This document shows positions 49,761 to 61,195 of a stretch of DNA of 64,000 nucleotides, in pieces. The notes under the pieces are model-generated. The model worked only from the letters and a program-made list of their open reading frames with translations. It was not told where the DNA came from and did no database searches. The number at the start of each line of letters is the position of its first letter. Positions within the stretch are counted from its first letter, which is position 1. The translations under genes were made by a program, and so were the position numbers. Source of the DNA: Hippasteria phrygiana (taxonomy: Eukaryota > Echinodermata > Asteroidea > Valvatida > Goniasteridae); NCBI GenBank assembly GCA_037893225.1, contig JAZGUH010000005.1, positions 2,166,475 through 2,230,474 on the forward strand, written 5' to 3'.

Positions 49761-50679
49761 ACCCTGACGATGGGATTTGCTTTACAGTTCTACTTAGAAG
49801 CTGAAAATTCTTGATTAGCATGTCACGTGATGCCCATATAGCTTATCTCGAGTTTCTTCATGACTTTTGCTCAGGGCATAAATCTTCGGTTTGGCAGCTG
49901 TGTTGAATTGATCCCTGCCCACTGCACCATTATCGAGCTATCATGTATCGTCTACTGTACATCAGATAACATCCATCACAGGATTCCTTTAGCCTTTGTG
50001 CATGCTGTACCTAGCTCCGCAGCATTGAGATTGAATGTTGCTGCTCGAGATTGTCTTGTGACGTCACGGCGAGAGGAGCCATGTTGGATCGTGTTACATT
50101 CTTGACGGAATGATCACGAGATCACTCGGACCAGATTGGATGGCCGTCTTTTATCGTAATTGGGAAACTATATCGCATAGAGGAAGGGATTTCTTGTGTG
50201 CGCATGCGCAGCCATGCATGTTAACCTTGTGGAATTAGTAGAATGTGCACTGTATATAAAACCATGGCAAAACAATATATTTTATCATCTTCTTTTAAAA
50301 AAATGTGTTGCTATTGCTGTTGCTAGAATCGACTTATCCGTTTTTTATAATGTATATCAATCTAATATTTTTAGAAAGATTTTGAAGTGGTCCACAGTGG
50401 TTTCAATTCATTTTGGAAAACATTTTTGGTGAATTGGGCAATTTTGTTTAATCTGTTAATTTTCTCCATCACAATCACTATTTTTTCTTGGACATTTTTC
50501 TTGTTTGTTAAGCCTTCTGTACATCAGTCTGTCCGTTTTCTCTCAGTACATCTGCCTGTGTGTCAGCCATTTTGTTTCTAAATCTGGGCGAACATTGTAT
50601 TCACTGTGTGGACCTGCAAACAAAAGATGTCCACACAATGCAGGATCTCAAGATGTGTGTATTCGTATCCTTTACGACT

Positions 50680-50850
50680 GAGGACTTGGAACAGAGGGTT
50701 ACATAAGAGAATAATACAACTGAGGACCTAAGCCCAAGTCCTCAGTTGTTCATGTACAAACCTTATGAGACATGTCAAGAACAAGTTACAAGTCCAAACA
50801 ATGAGAACATTGGAAGAAAACAGCTTGAGTCCTCAGTAGTATAGTAAAAC
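50680..50850. repeat. GAGGAC/GTCCTC repeats with a hairpin
   Basis: AACTGAGGAC and GTCCTCAGTT face each other across about 10 bases at about 50718-50750. Further ACTGAGGACTTGG and GAGTCCTCAGTAG copies lie on either side. This may be the same broad class as the GAGGACA repeats near 46.4 kb. Confidence 0.5.
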
Positions 50851-51489
50851 ACGACTGTGTGTGTAATTCCTTTTCTAGATTTAGCCACAGTCGTAATTGC
50901 TCCCCCTTTCCAACTGCCTATGGACATTGTGCTTTTTTAATTAGTCCTTTTCATTGAAAATTGCATGTCATTATTCAATTTATCCATTTTCATTTCAGTC
51001 TAATTTTGCCATTACTCTTCCTCAGAAATTTGCTCACAATTAGTTTCATTTGTGCTGCAATCCGCTATGAATCATCCGTTTTACCACACCTCTCTAGTCC
51101 CATCTTTTAGCCGTGCACGGGGAAACAAAATACATGTAAATCCATCAGCTATGGCCAGGCAATATTATGCTAATAAAATGACCAATTTGTAACCCAGTTA
51201 CAACAAGCCGGCTCGTTGTGACTTCTCGTGTTGTTTGTAATAGTCTCACGGCCTCCGGCGTGATAGGAAAAAAAGTTAACCTGTAAGTGAGTGCATATTT
51301 ATGAGGCACTGCAGCATAGGGATGAGTAGCAATCAAGCGTTGGTGGTGTTTTCTTAAAGAAATCTCAAGACAATCGAATGGTGCAGTACGTTGGAAAATC
51401 ATTAATTTAAATCGATATTCTGAAACTCGTTTCTGTTTTAAAAACCCCAATACGGGATCATCGATACAAGAAACATACTGAATATGTGT

Positions 51490-51553
51490 TTGTGTTCTTG
51501 GGCAAGACACTTTACTACAATTGCCTCTCTCCACCCAGGAGTATAAAAAGGTA
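51490..51553 (+). mobile_element. SINE body fragment
   Basis: GTGTTCTTGGGCAAGACAC..TTGCCTCTCTCCACCCAGGAGTATAAA..GGTACC matches the body of the SINE at 48470-48850 in the opposite orientation. No tRNA head is visible, so it is a truncated copy. Confidence 0.6.
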
Positions 51554-54180
51554 CCGTACTTGTGAGTGAAGAAAACAGATTGCGCTACTGCATTAATCTT
51601 TCATGGCCGCATGAACAGGGGTAACAGTTGTGAATTAATATTATAAGTATTTAATTAATTAACATTTCAAATATATGTAATAATAAATGATTGCAATTTC
51701 ATGTCGACCTCATAATACGTGGGCACACAGCCAGACCATAAAAACATCTTTACTGACACAATCATCTTGACAGTGTTGTCTCCGACAATCCACCGCTTCA
51801 TTTGTCTCTCCGTGTTGTCAGCGCCAAGTGGAAAATATCACATTCATACCAAAAACCAATCTCCCAACAGAAAAGCAATTGATCGCTATGTATATGCCCA
51901 CTCGCTGAGTCAACAAATGACACAATTATACCCGATATATACGGCCGGAGCATAGAGCAGTGGACGCGCTGTCTTATAACACAGGGACAACCCCTCACAC
52001 AAAAGATCAAACACAAACATTGATGTAATAACAATTGCGATGGAAAAAAATCCAAAAACCACAGTGATAGATAAAGAGAGAAAAGAACTATAATTGGATG
52101 CCAGGAACGAATGGAAGTGGGGCAGACGATAATGACATTATCGCAACAGGGGAGAAGGAGAAGGAGGGGAGGAAAAAAACGCGGGAAAAATTGCTTTGAA
52201 TAATTGAACGAGTTTGATTTGCCATGTGTTGTTTTCGCGCTTGAAATTGACACTGCGTGGGTTCGGCACACACTTCACTTGGAAAAGATGGCATGGCAGG
52301 TTATAGGGATTCCTGCGTGAATTCCCAAAAGGAGAGATCGACATTGTACTGTAAAATTAACGAAAGACCATGCTGCTTAACGTTGACTCTCTATTATTAA
52401 AAGCAGACCTGTCTTGTAAATGAAATTGATCCTAGTTTTATTGTCGCGCCAGTTCGTTTTTTCTGAGGTGCTTTCTTTGTAATTTTTGCTAGATGTATAG
52501 AAACGATTAGAATTTTGGAGATCATTCTGGCATATTCTGGAGTGTATGTCTACTCAGTCAATTTTTGTAACAACCAAGAGAATTGTGTTAGGCCTATGTG
52601 TGTACATTTTTCAAGGAAATGTACATCCATGATAAATGGCACAAAGCGCGGTCGTGACCTAAACTAACCGAAGGCTAATATTTTCAGAGTGTTCTAACCC
52701 CAAAATTGAAAACTGATTTGCAAATTAATTTCAACACTTTTAAAAATTGTCAGATGAGAAAATGAAATCTCGTATACGTCAGATAATTCAACTCAACCAA
52801 ATATCCTCATTTGTAGGCCTATAGTGCCACTAATTCCATATTTTAGTTACCAAAATGGGACACATTTTCGGAAGTGATTGACAAAGCAATTATTGATAAC
52901 AGACATACCAATGTCAGTCCGCGTTGATATTTCAATAAAAACGATGATGATAACCAGTGGTGGCGTGTGTTACAGTGTCCTTGTAGCGGGGCAGGTCTTG
53001 ATATCACGAAGGCGATCGATCGGCGAGACTTACCGTGTTTATCCCAAGGCCGCCCGCCGTGGACGCGGCGTTTACAACGGCCTCGGATCGGAACGTCTTG
53101 GAGTGATCGTTTCATTCAAGAAATACTCTCCGAAAAGATTCCGCACGCAAGACATAACTGAAATCTGTGATTTAAGACACTTAAGATGCTTCATAATGAT
53201 AAAATCTCATTTTATTCACCTCGAGCGCCTCAAATAGCAGACTTTGGTTACTGTAGGCCTACTTGTTGGAAACATTTTCACAAGTGCACAAGTTGGGCAG
53301 TATCACCTTAACCAACAATGGGAGACTTTGGAGACGCTGGTGGCAGCAGACATACCGGTCCTTTTCCATTGTTCTCAACCAGTTGTGCGCATGCTCAGAA
53401 CTAGCAAAAAGGACCATGTGGGTGTTACAACTGGGCAAGTACGACTGTGGACGATCGACTTTGAAATTACTCATTTAGCCTTTAGCGTATTTAAAAAAAG
53501 AAGATTATTTACCTTAATTTCATAATTACGTAAAAAGGATATTTTATTTTGGTCAATTTATGTGACTTGAAATACACATGTACCAAACCTCAAACTTCTC
53601 GCAGACGTCTGATAACCGTGAAGCGAATAATCATAATGCAACTTACAGTGGTCTGTTCTTCCTTGACCAATAGGCCTATGTCAGACACCTGTTAGGCCTA
53701 CTTGTTCAACAATTGTGAATATAACACCTTAAACTACAAATGACTACGCAACCAATGACACGACTGCATTGTACTTGCTAAATGCAAACAAGTTTAAACC
53801 TATGATGGTCTTGACACTAAAAGGCTGAAAAAAAGAAGAAAAAAAAGGTAGGCCTATAAAAATGCAGTCACCACACGTTAACAACAGGCCGGTGTCATAC
53901 GTTGACGCTCTAAATTTAATTGTGTGTATGAAAGGAGTTTGCTAATATCAGTTAGCGAATTTGGTAAAAGTAATATTGTTAAATTAATGGTCGTGGCTGT
54001 AAAACTAAAAGCATTTTCCCGATTTAGTAAGTACGTGCCGTTGGCATAGATTTTATCGCGGAAGGTACTAGCAAAAAGCGACGCCCAGACCCCGTGCGAT
54101 GCATAATACCACAATAGTACTTCGTGGTTGCAAGAGTGGGGCGCCTCCCTTGTGTCCTGGAGCTCTCACGGACGTTATTA

Positions 54181-54540
54181 AATTTGTCACGTGACATCGT
54201 GGCTACCTGAGGTACAAATAGTCATAATCTTTAGGTCTGATACCCAGACTTTTGGGGATAGGCCTATAAACATGTAGGCTACATTGTCATCTTGTCATGG
54301 AAGTGGTGGGATTCGAGATTGTGGCAGGACAGGAGGAATTCCTTCCGGTGACGTAATCAAATCACGTGACATCAATTCATTCAATTCAATTCATATTAGC
54401 TACATCGGTAGCTCCCTTACTTGTGAATCGTCAGAAACGTCCGGTCTGGTACCCAGACTGGCTTTGTTGGGGGGGGGGGGGGGGGTACATTGCTATGCTG
54501 TCATGACAGTGGCGGGAAACACGATTGTAGTAGGATACTG
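54181..54540. repeat. Diverged tandem duplication, about 175-220 bp
   Basis: Shared ordered words: TCACGTGACATC (54187 and 54363), GGTCTGRTACCCAGACT (about 54235 and 54443), then TACATTGTCATCTTGTCATG or TACATTGCTATGCTGTCATG, then GTGGYGGGA and GATTGT. The second copy has gained a 17-base G run. Confidence 0.6.
54469..54485. repeat. Poly-G tract (17)
   Basis: An uninterrupted run of G in the second copy of the surrounding duplication. Confidence 0.95.
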
Positions 54541-54789
54541 TTTGTGTGTACATTGCGTGCTGCAAAGGACAAGGTCAGTGTGTTCATCTGCTTCGGCTAA
54601 TAGCGGTTGACATGGAAACAAACTGTAAAATTCATTGAGGATGGCCAACCCTCATTGTTTGATAAGCCGATTTGTGAATATTTCATTACACTTAGACATG
54701 TGATGTGTGTTGCATTATAAAATCCCATCGAACGCTGCTTATTGGCTTTGGAAGTAAAATTAAGGCGTCTATTGCAGTTAATATGTTTC

Positions 54790-54831
54790 TTTTGCCCTGT
54801 CCCGACGTAATATATTCGGGACAGGGCAAAA
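54790..54831. repeat. Perfect 16-bp hairpin
   Basis: TTTTGCCCTGTCCCGA at 54790-54805 is exactly inverted at 54816-54831 with a 10-base AT-rich loop. Partial pairing continues outwards (TGTTTCT / AGAAAACA). No coding context. Confidence 0.85.
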
Positions 54832-54998
54832 GAGAAAACATCTGTTCTAATTTATATTATACTTAGTTGCTATTCATAATCAGTCTCTTAATGGCTAAAC
54901 TTATAAGGTTTTGCGTTGAAAACCCCATTTTAAGCTTTGGCAAGAGAGGTTTTATTGCAGCATGTTGGCCTTAAATTGACACATTTTGTTATTCTGCT

Positions 54999-55018
54999 GT
55001 GTGTGTGTGTGTGTGTGT
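54999..55018. repeat. (TG)n microsatellite
   Basis: About ten TG units. Confidence 0.9.
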
Positions 55019-56357
55019 CGATGATATGTGTCTGTGATGGCAAGTCAAATTAATGGCCACGACGTATATTTCATCGAGAAACCGGAGAATATAACGAAGC
55101 GAGGAGGAATTTACGAGCCCGGCTCGCGGTCCCAGCGGGGCTGTTTGCAGGGGTTTATAAGCTCGAGTCTCCCCGTCTCCTTCACGCCTCTCCCCGCTGA
55201 TGCCGAAGCCTCGTTACGCGACGAGTGACAGCCACAGGCAGTCAACGCCTGCATCCACAGGCCGATTCAAAATTGCGGGCATGTACGTTTTCAGGCCAAA
55301 GCACGACTTTAGGTCTGTTCATGCAAACATGGGGGTGAATGCAAAGGCCTCTGAACGAGAACCTCACTTGCACCCCTGAAAATAATGGAAAGCCACATTT
55401 TTAAATACATTTTTACATAGGCCTACATGTACTTCCCAAAAGTATTCAAGTTTTTTGTGTGTATAAAGTGTGAAATTTGAAGCATAGATTGTAGTGAAAT
55501 AATGTGCCTTTGGGTTACTGCACAGAATTAAGGCAAAGATTCAATTCCGCATTTTTATATCACGGCATATCAATTTCCTGATAGCCATTTTCGGATTGAA
55601 AGCAATAGAGGGCACTTTTTACAGAAGTTCAATAACACATACATGTAGGCTTACAGTTGAAGTTCTTTACTCGCGTAAAAATGTACAGAAATACACTAGA
55701 AAGACAAACATGTAAAAATACATACGAAAATAAAGAACAGTACAAAAACAGACAATAATCTAATACACAAAAACTCAACAACAAAAAAGTCATCAGTAAA
55801 TTCATCCCTGCATGGCGCCTAACCGCATGGGCTGCATATAACATAACTTTTATTATGACCACACAAATAAGACGAAACTCCCCTCTTATATTACTGGCAT
55901 GATGTCTGACGGTGTGTGTCTGGCCCCCGGACAACGCAGCTAATTGACCCGCGCCGGGTCCGCGCATTAACGCTCCCCCAAGATTACCACGCATTACGGT
56001 GAGCTAATTCCCGAGGCCAGACTAGTCCATATAACGCGGGAAATACCCAAATGACAACATCATTAGAGAGGGCGTCAGGCTATATACCCACTATTGCTGC
56101 TCATATTCACTTTCTCATCTCAGTTGTGCAATGATGTTTTTAAAAGTGGGAAGTTTCTAATTTGATAAAACTAACAATGCATTCTTTACATTGCGCGTTC
56201 TCAGGGTTGTTTATTAATTTCCCGTACCCGTATAAAATAATCACCCTGTTCTAATTTTCTTAAGTACCGCTCAAGGCAATTATCCTCGTGTAAAACCAAC
56301 CTAAACGAAATGTAGATAATTCTATTCGCATTAAACCCAATATTGAGTTTCCGTTAA

Positions 56358-56651
56358 AGGGGTCATCCAGTGAGAGATCAAGAGACGACTATGCAGACCA
56401 GCATTATTTCCATGTAAACATTACCAAGGAGTGTTACCTGCTCTTTTGACACGGAGTTCCTTCTAGTATCCAACAAAAATAGCGCCCTCTTGCATGACTC
56501 AATTTGAAAGATTTTAAAATCATAAAAAAAGACACGCCACCTTTTTTTTTTTATGGAAACAAGCATTTATGTCACGCTCGTGGTTTTGTAAAACAAAGTC
56601 ATATGTCTAAAAACACATTAAGTTAAACTGGATATTTATTGCATAGGTCCT
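56358..56651. mobile_element. Possible TTAA-flanked MITE
   Basis: TTAA at 56354-56357 followed by AGGGGTCATC, and GATAGGTCCT-like ATAGGTCCT before TTAA at 56652-56655, give short imperfect inverted ends. The interior has no transposase. A segment (GCTCTTTTGACACGGAGTTCCTTC, split here as GCTCTTTTGACACGG then AGTTCCTTC) recurs near 59377, supporting a repeat family. Confidence 0.45.
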
Positions 56652-59361
56652 TTAAAAACTTGTTATTGCAAGAGTACACAGTCAAGTCTGAGCGAAGAAT
56701 ATCAGGTATATTCAATAGGCCTATTGCTCTGAAAATGCAGCAACGCAACGACAAGGGCAATCTTCAAGTGCAATCTTCGTTTCTGAATGACTCTTTTATC
56801 ATGTTTATTGCATAATGCCTATTGCAATTAACTGGATGAAACCGGCTTCGTTTTGAGCTGTGTGACATGCTAGATATTGGGCGTATAATAACGCACAACG
56901 CTACTTTAGAAGTAACAATATTGACAACGCTTTGCAAAAAGTGCACCACCCTGTCACTTGGCGCTTAAAGGCTTTAGTGTTCGGATCTTCTTCTTTTTTT
57001 AATCTTAATGAAATGATCTCTCTCCTCAAGGGACCGAGGTGATTGGTCAGTTACTACACAACATCCCTGGTGTACTCGCACTCGAGTACAGAAATGCACC
57101 GTGATGTGATGAACATAATGTGGGCGGATTTCCCTCGGTACGTGTACACGGCTGCCGCTTGCAATATTACATGGGGGCATCTCGACAAGGGACGAATGCA
57201 TTATGGGCGTGAAATCCGCCTTAAGCAAAGCTCACTCGAGTGCCCCCGTCATGAACGTCCTTGGTTGCTGCTTGGTTCGACCGCGGTTCGACTGCGGTTC
57301 GACTGCCATTTTTGAAAACTGGCACAATCCTGCTATAACACAATCCTGTTCAAACACATCGTATGGGTTTTTAAAGAAATCATTCCTATGCTTCTTTCAG
57401 CGCAAACCATCGTTATTTGACTCGATGCTGTCGGGTCATTTACTTAGCCACACACAGTCGGCCATACCCCAGAAACCCCAGGTGAAACATGTGCCGACAC
57501 AGCGGGTGTGGGACACCCAGGGGGAGGGTATGGCGGGGACGTATACAGTCAGGTAAATTTAAACGGCATTCATCACGAGTGAAGAACGAGCTCGTGTTTA
57601 ACGGTGTTTTTCGCCAGCCATTTTCTATTTGAAATGTACTCACTGTGTCTTATTATAGACTCTTATTTTGGGCCACATTGCGGCTGTACTGCAGGTAGGC
57701 CTAATGACTTTTTAGTCCAATTTTTATTTTGTACTCATGGACGTGTCTGCACACAATCTGAAACTTGTGTTGTACTTTATTGTATTACTGTATTATTGTA
57801 TTCACTTGTATAACTTTGGTATCGATTAGTCACAATGACTGCATTCTTTCTCCATAAATCTGGTTACCGCAAAACCAAAAATGCTCATGTTCAGACAGTC
57901 TATCTTGGGGACGGTAACATCATTAGGTCTAATGCTGGTTCATATAAATAAATCACATTTTCCTAGGATTAAACCGCATTCATTTAGAAACATGGAAATT
58001 GTTCAATCTGCCAACGGCACGTCAGCAGGACACGTCTTCCCTACGTTTCCTTTCACACGGTGGCCATTTTTGTGACATTTCTCAAACATTGAAAGAATCT
58101 CGCAGTCATTGCGAGATTTGTGAAAGGGCTTTAACGGCGAACTATCTGAGATCCATTCAACCTGTTAGACAGGTGTAGCGTGAATTCCAGTCACTATGAA
58201 ATACGGGCTCATTGGTAGTATTGCACATGCATAGGCCTATTATAATCATTAAAGATGATTAGGAGAGTGGCCGGTCACGTGAGGGGGTTTAACCAATAGG
58301 GAAAATGAGTCCGATTTTTATAGGAGTCTGATTTTCATATGACACCGGAATTTGTAAACAAGAATTTAAATAAACATTTTCCATGAGTTGTGCGTGTACT
58401 CACATACCGGAAACAATGTATGACCACAACGCCCGTAAGAAGCAATTTATCCAGGTGTAATTATCCAGCGCGCCAATAATATTAATAAAAAACCCTGGCT
58501 GGTATAATAAGCTTCAGCGCGCTTTACTACGGCATGTACAAAATGTTCTTTGTGAGTCTCATCTGTGGGATCGATATCTGCTTTGCCGTAAGACTGGGCT
58601 TGGAAAACCTTGATTGAGTTCTGATTGGTGTTGCATTATGACCGGAGCTGTCCAACCAAGGTTGGCGTGGGACTGTGAGGGATAGTTTGGCGTGCCTGGC
58701 TTGCCGAGGCGAATGAAACTGTCAGGGTAATCTCACCGAGGCTCACGCACTTGCCCTCCCGATGACAAATAGGCATTGTCCGCTTTGCAGCTTCGCTCTG
58801 CACTCCTAATCCCCGGACTTTTATTTTAGGAACCGTATTAAGCCTGACATCATGCTGTTTTTAATATTATGGAAACCCAATTTTGGCAGAAATGAACACC
58901 GGGTGATGTCACAAAAGGGGAAAGGGAAAGTTTCAGTATATTATAGCTGTTTTTTTTTGTTTTTTTCGGGGTCAGTTTTGTACATGTTTCTGCTCTATTT
59001 GAGTGCTTAGTAACCAGTCAGTAAATTTAATCTACAAACTTTTACAGTAAGTGAAGTGTTGATTTATTTAATTTTTTTTTTCTACTGTAAGTGCCCGAAC
59101 TGTACACAGTGAGTACCGGTACCTTGATTGCAATCATAACAACAGCGCCCTCACACGCCAGGAACTTGTTTGAACATTCTGAATAGTGAAAAGGAACACT
59201 TTAGTCTACTCCTTATTTCAGGTCTAAAGAGTGAATGCCTTTAAGCTTACACGGTTTAGATGCATTGATATCTGTGCAAAATCGACCTTTAAAGAGCTTG
59301 TGTGGACTGAATAAGAAGCCAGTATTTCTTCAAAACTTTGTCTATATGGGTTACCGGTATT

Positions 59362-59445
59362 TTAAAGGACTGATTCTTATGCTCTTTTGACAAGGAGTTC
59401 CTCGTACATGTACTACCAAGCAAAAATATCGCCCTCAGGCATAAA
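59362..59445 (+). mobile_element. Fragment related to the 56.4 kb element
   Basis: TTTAAAGGACTGATTCTTATG followed by GCTCTTTTGACAAGGAGTTCC and AAAAATATCGCCCTC parallels 56425-56490 and the right end of that element. Only one end is visible. Confidence 0.45.
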
Positions 59446-60441
59446 CTGATGGCAGTATTTTTTAGTTGTTTTTCCCCTTTAAAAATACAAAATGTAATGG
59501 GAACACTATCATTCTAATTGGTTAACCCATATTGGTTGTTTATAACTAAACGTGTTGGCCAACTGGTACGGTAACCAATGCGTTGGTTGTCCTTCAACCA
59601 ATCTCAATGGCTGGACCAACGGCCAATTAATTATTTTGAACCAGTCTGTATAATATGATCGTTCACTCCCGAGTTTCTTCGGTGTCTTGAGACCGTGCGT
59701 GCAGCGCCCGTTCGCTATGCCGCCTAATCAATACCACCCTACCAGATTATGATCCTGCAACTCGCAATCCAAACACGTACTTCATTCACTCGAGCGCAGT
59801 GACACAACGCGTACGGCATGCGTCGCTGGCTCGTCGCCCCACCATTGATTCCCGATTCTTGGCCTATTTCATACGGAGCCCGAAGGGGACAAAAAAATCA
59901 GTGCTAAATTATGTGCTGTCATCACTGTTGGTTTTGCAGACTTTGTAGTATTACAACCATGATCATTAGTCGGTTGGCTGGCTGTTGCGCTTGAGTATAG
60001 CCCTTCGCGCTAAAAAGCAGCATTCGGGTTCTACTCTCCAGGCTGAAATGGTATAAAAATGATTTAAAGGCCTGATGACCAGGGGTAATAATAATGTAAC
60101 GCCTTGAGTATCACGTTGGTGGATATGTGTTCGATATAAATTCACAGTGTTAATGTGCTGTACAAGTTATTGCAATATACCGTTTTAACAGCAACTTCTA
60201 CAATAAGTTGGATCCTGACTGTTCAACGCATGGACGTTGCCGCGTACCAGTAACGCATAGAACTTACTGGTAGGATTTCATGTTGGCGCCAGCCAATTGT
60301 GACTCGATTGTGTACTTCCGTATCCACTATGACGTCAAACAAGCGGATGTGCTTTTATGGCTTTCTTTCGCTCGCTGATCCAATTCTATTCATCACCAGT
60401 CTTAACCCAATTTCAGGGAGCTATACTTTGCGCAAAACGTA

Positions 60442-60576
60442 AGTCGCACCACGAAGTAACGTATCGTGGATAGTTGCCGCATCACGAACTGACGTATCGT
60501 GTGTACAAAACCAATGAACGATCCGTCACTTCGTGGTGCGGCAACTATCCACGATACGTCACTTTGTGGTGCGACT
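60442..60576. mobile_element. Foldback MITE, GTATCGTGGATAGTTGCCGC family, copy 2
   Basis: The 135-bp element has ends AGTCGCACCACGAAG and CTTTGTGGTGCGACT. The long inverted arms contain CGTATCGTGGATAGTTGCCGC and its complement. The central GTACAAAACCAATG is the complement of the copy at 45588, so the two insertions lie in opposite orientation. Confidence 0.8.
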
Positions 60577-60679
60577 GATATTGCTTAGCAATTTGTTTTA
60601 CCTTGGCGAATTTCTGTGTTTGGTAGGTCCATGAAATTGGCCACTGGACTGATCCAAATTTTAAGCTAACTACCATTTT

Positions 60680-61195
60680 CAAAACGTTTGTTTCCGCATG
60701 ACGCGAGCGACCACCGACTTGTCCTGACGCTAGGGGGCGGCAAGAAGTGCCGTTTTCCCCCACTGGGAGCAAGGCTCGCGCACGCTGGGTCTCGTCGCCC
60801 GGAAACCCCGCACCAGACGTTACCCGATCACCGCGAGAGGAAACTCCAATCGATTTATAATGACAGGGCCACGAGCTCCGGCTATTTCTTTCCTCTTTTC
60901 CCCCCTTTTCCCGTCCCTCGAAATTCTCCTTGTGTGAACATGCTCGCGTTTGTTTGTCTTCACTTGCGCAGCCATGGGTTCTAAGTGTCCTGAGTACATA
61001 GTTACCGGTGGCCCCATCGCACTACTGTATCCGCGCTGGGTCACCTTACTCGCTGAACCAACACGAGACTGTCAGCTCCGACAACAGTATGCGCCGAACC
61101 TCTCCGGTCTGGCCTCTCCTTGGAACTGGAGCACTTCCCCCACTGCGTGTTTGGGAAGAGAGGCGGGAATCAGTCGACGTCTTGGAAGTTTTTAG
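60680..61195. promoter_or_regulatory. Candidate regulatory element (GC-rich unique patch)
   Basis: About 500 bp of CpG-rich, non-repetitive sequence in the 3' Islet intron, with no domain in any frame. It differs sharply from AT-rich flanks. An intronic enhancer is one reading. A second reading is an unrecognised exon of another transcript. Neither can be tested by eye. Confidence 0.25.

Noticed and set aside
57260..57310. GGTTCGA repeats suggesting a tRNA T-loop
   Set aside because: Three GGTTCGAC copies occur in tandem without acceptor, D or anticodon arms; no cloverleaf can be drawn.
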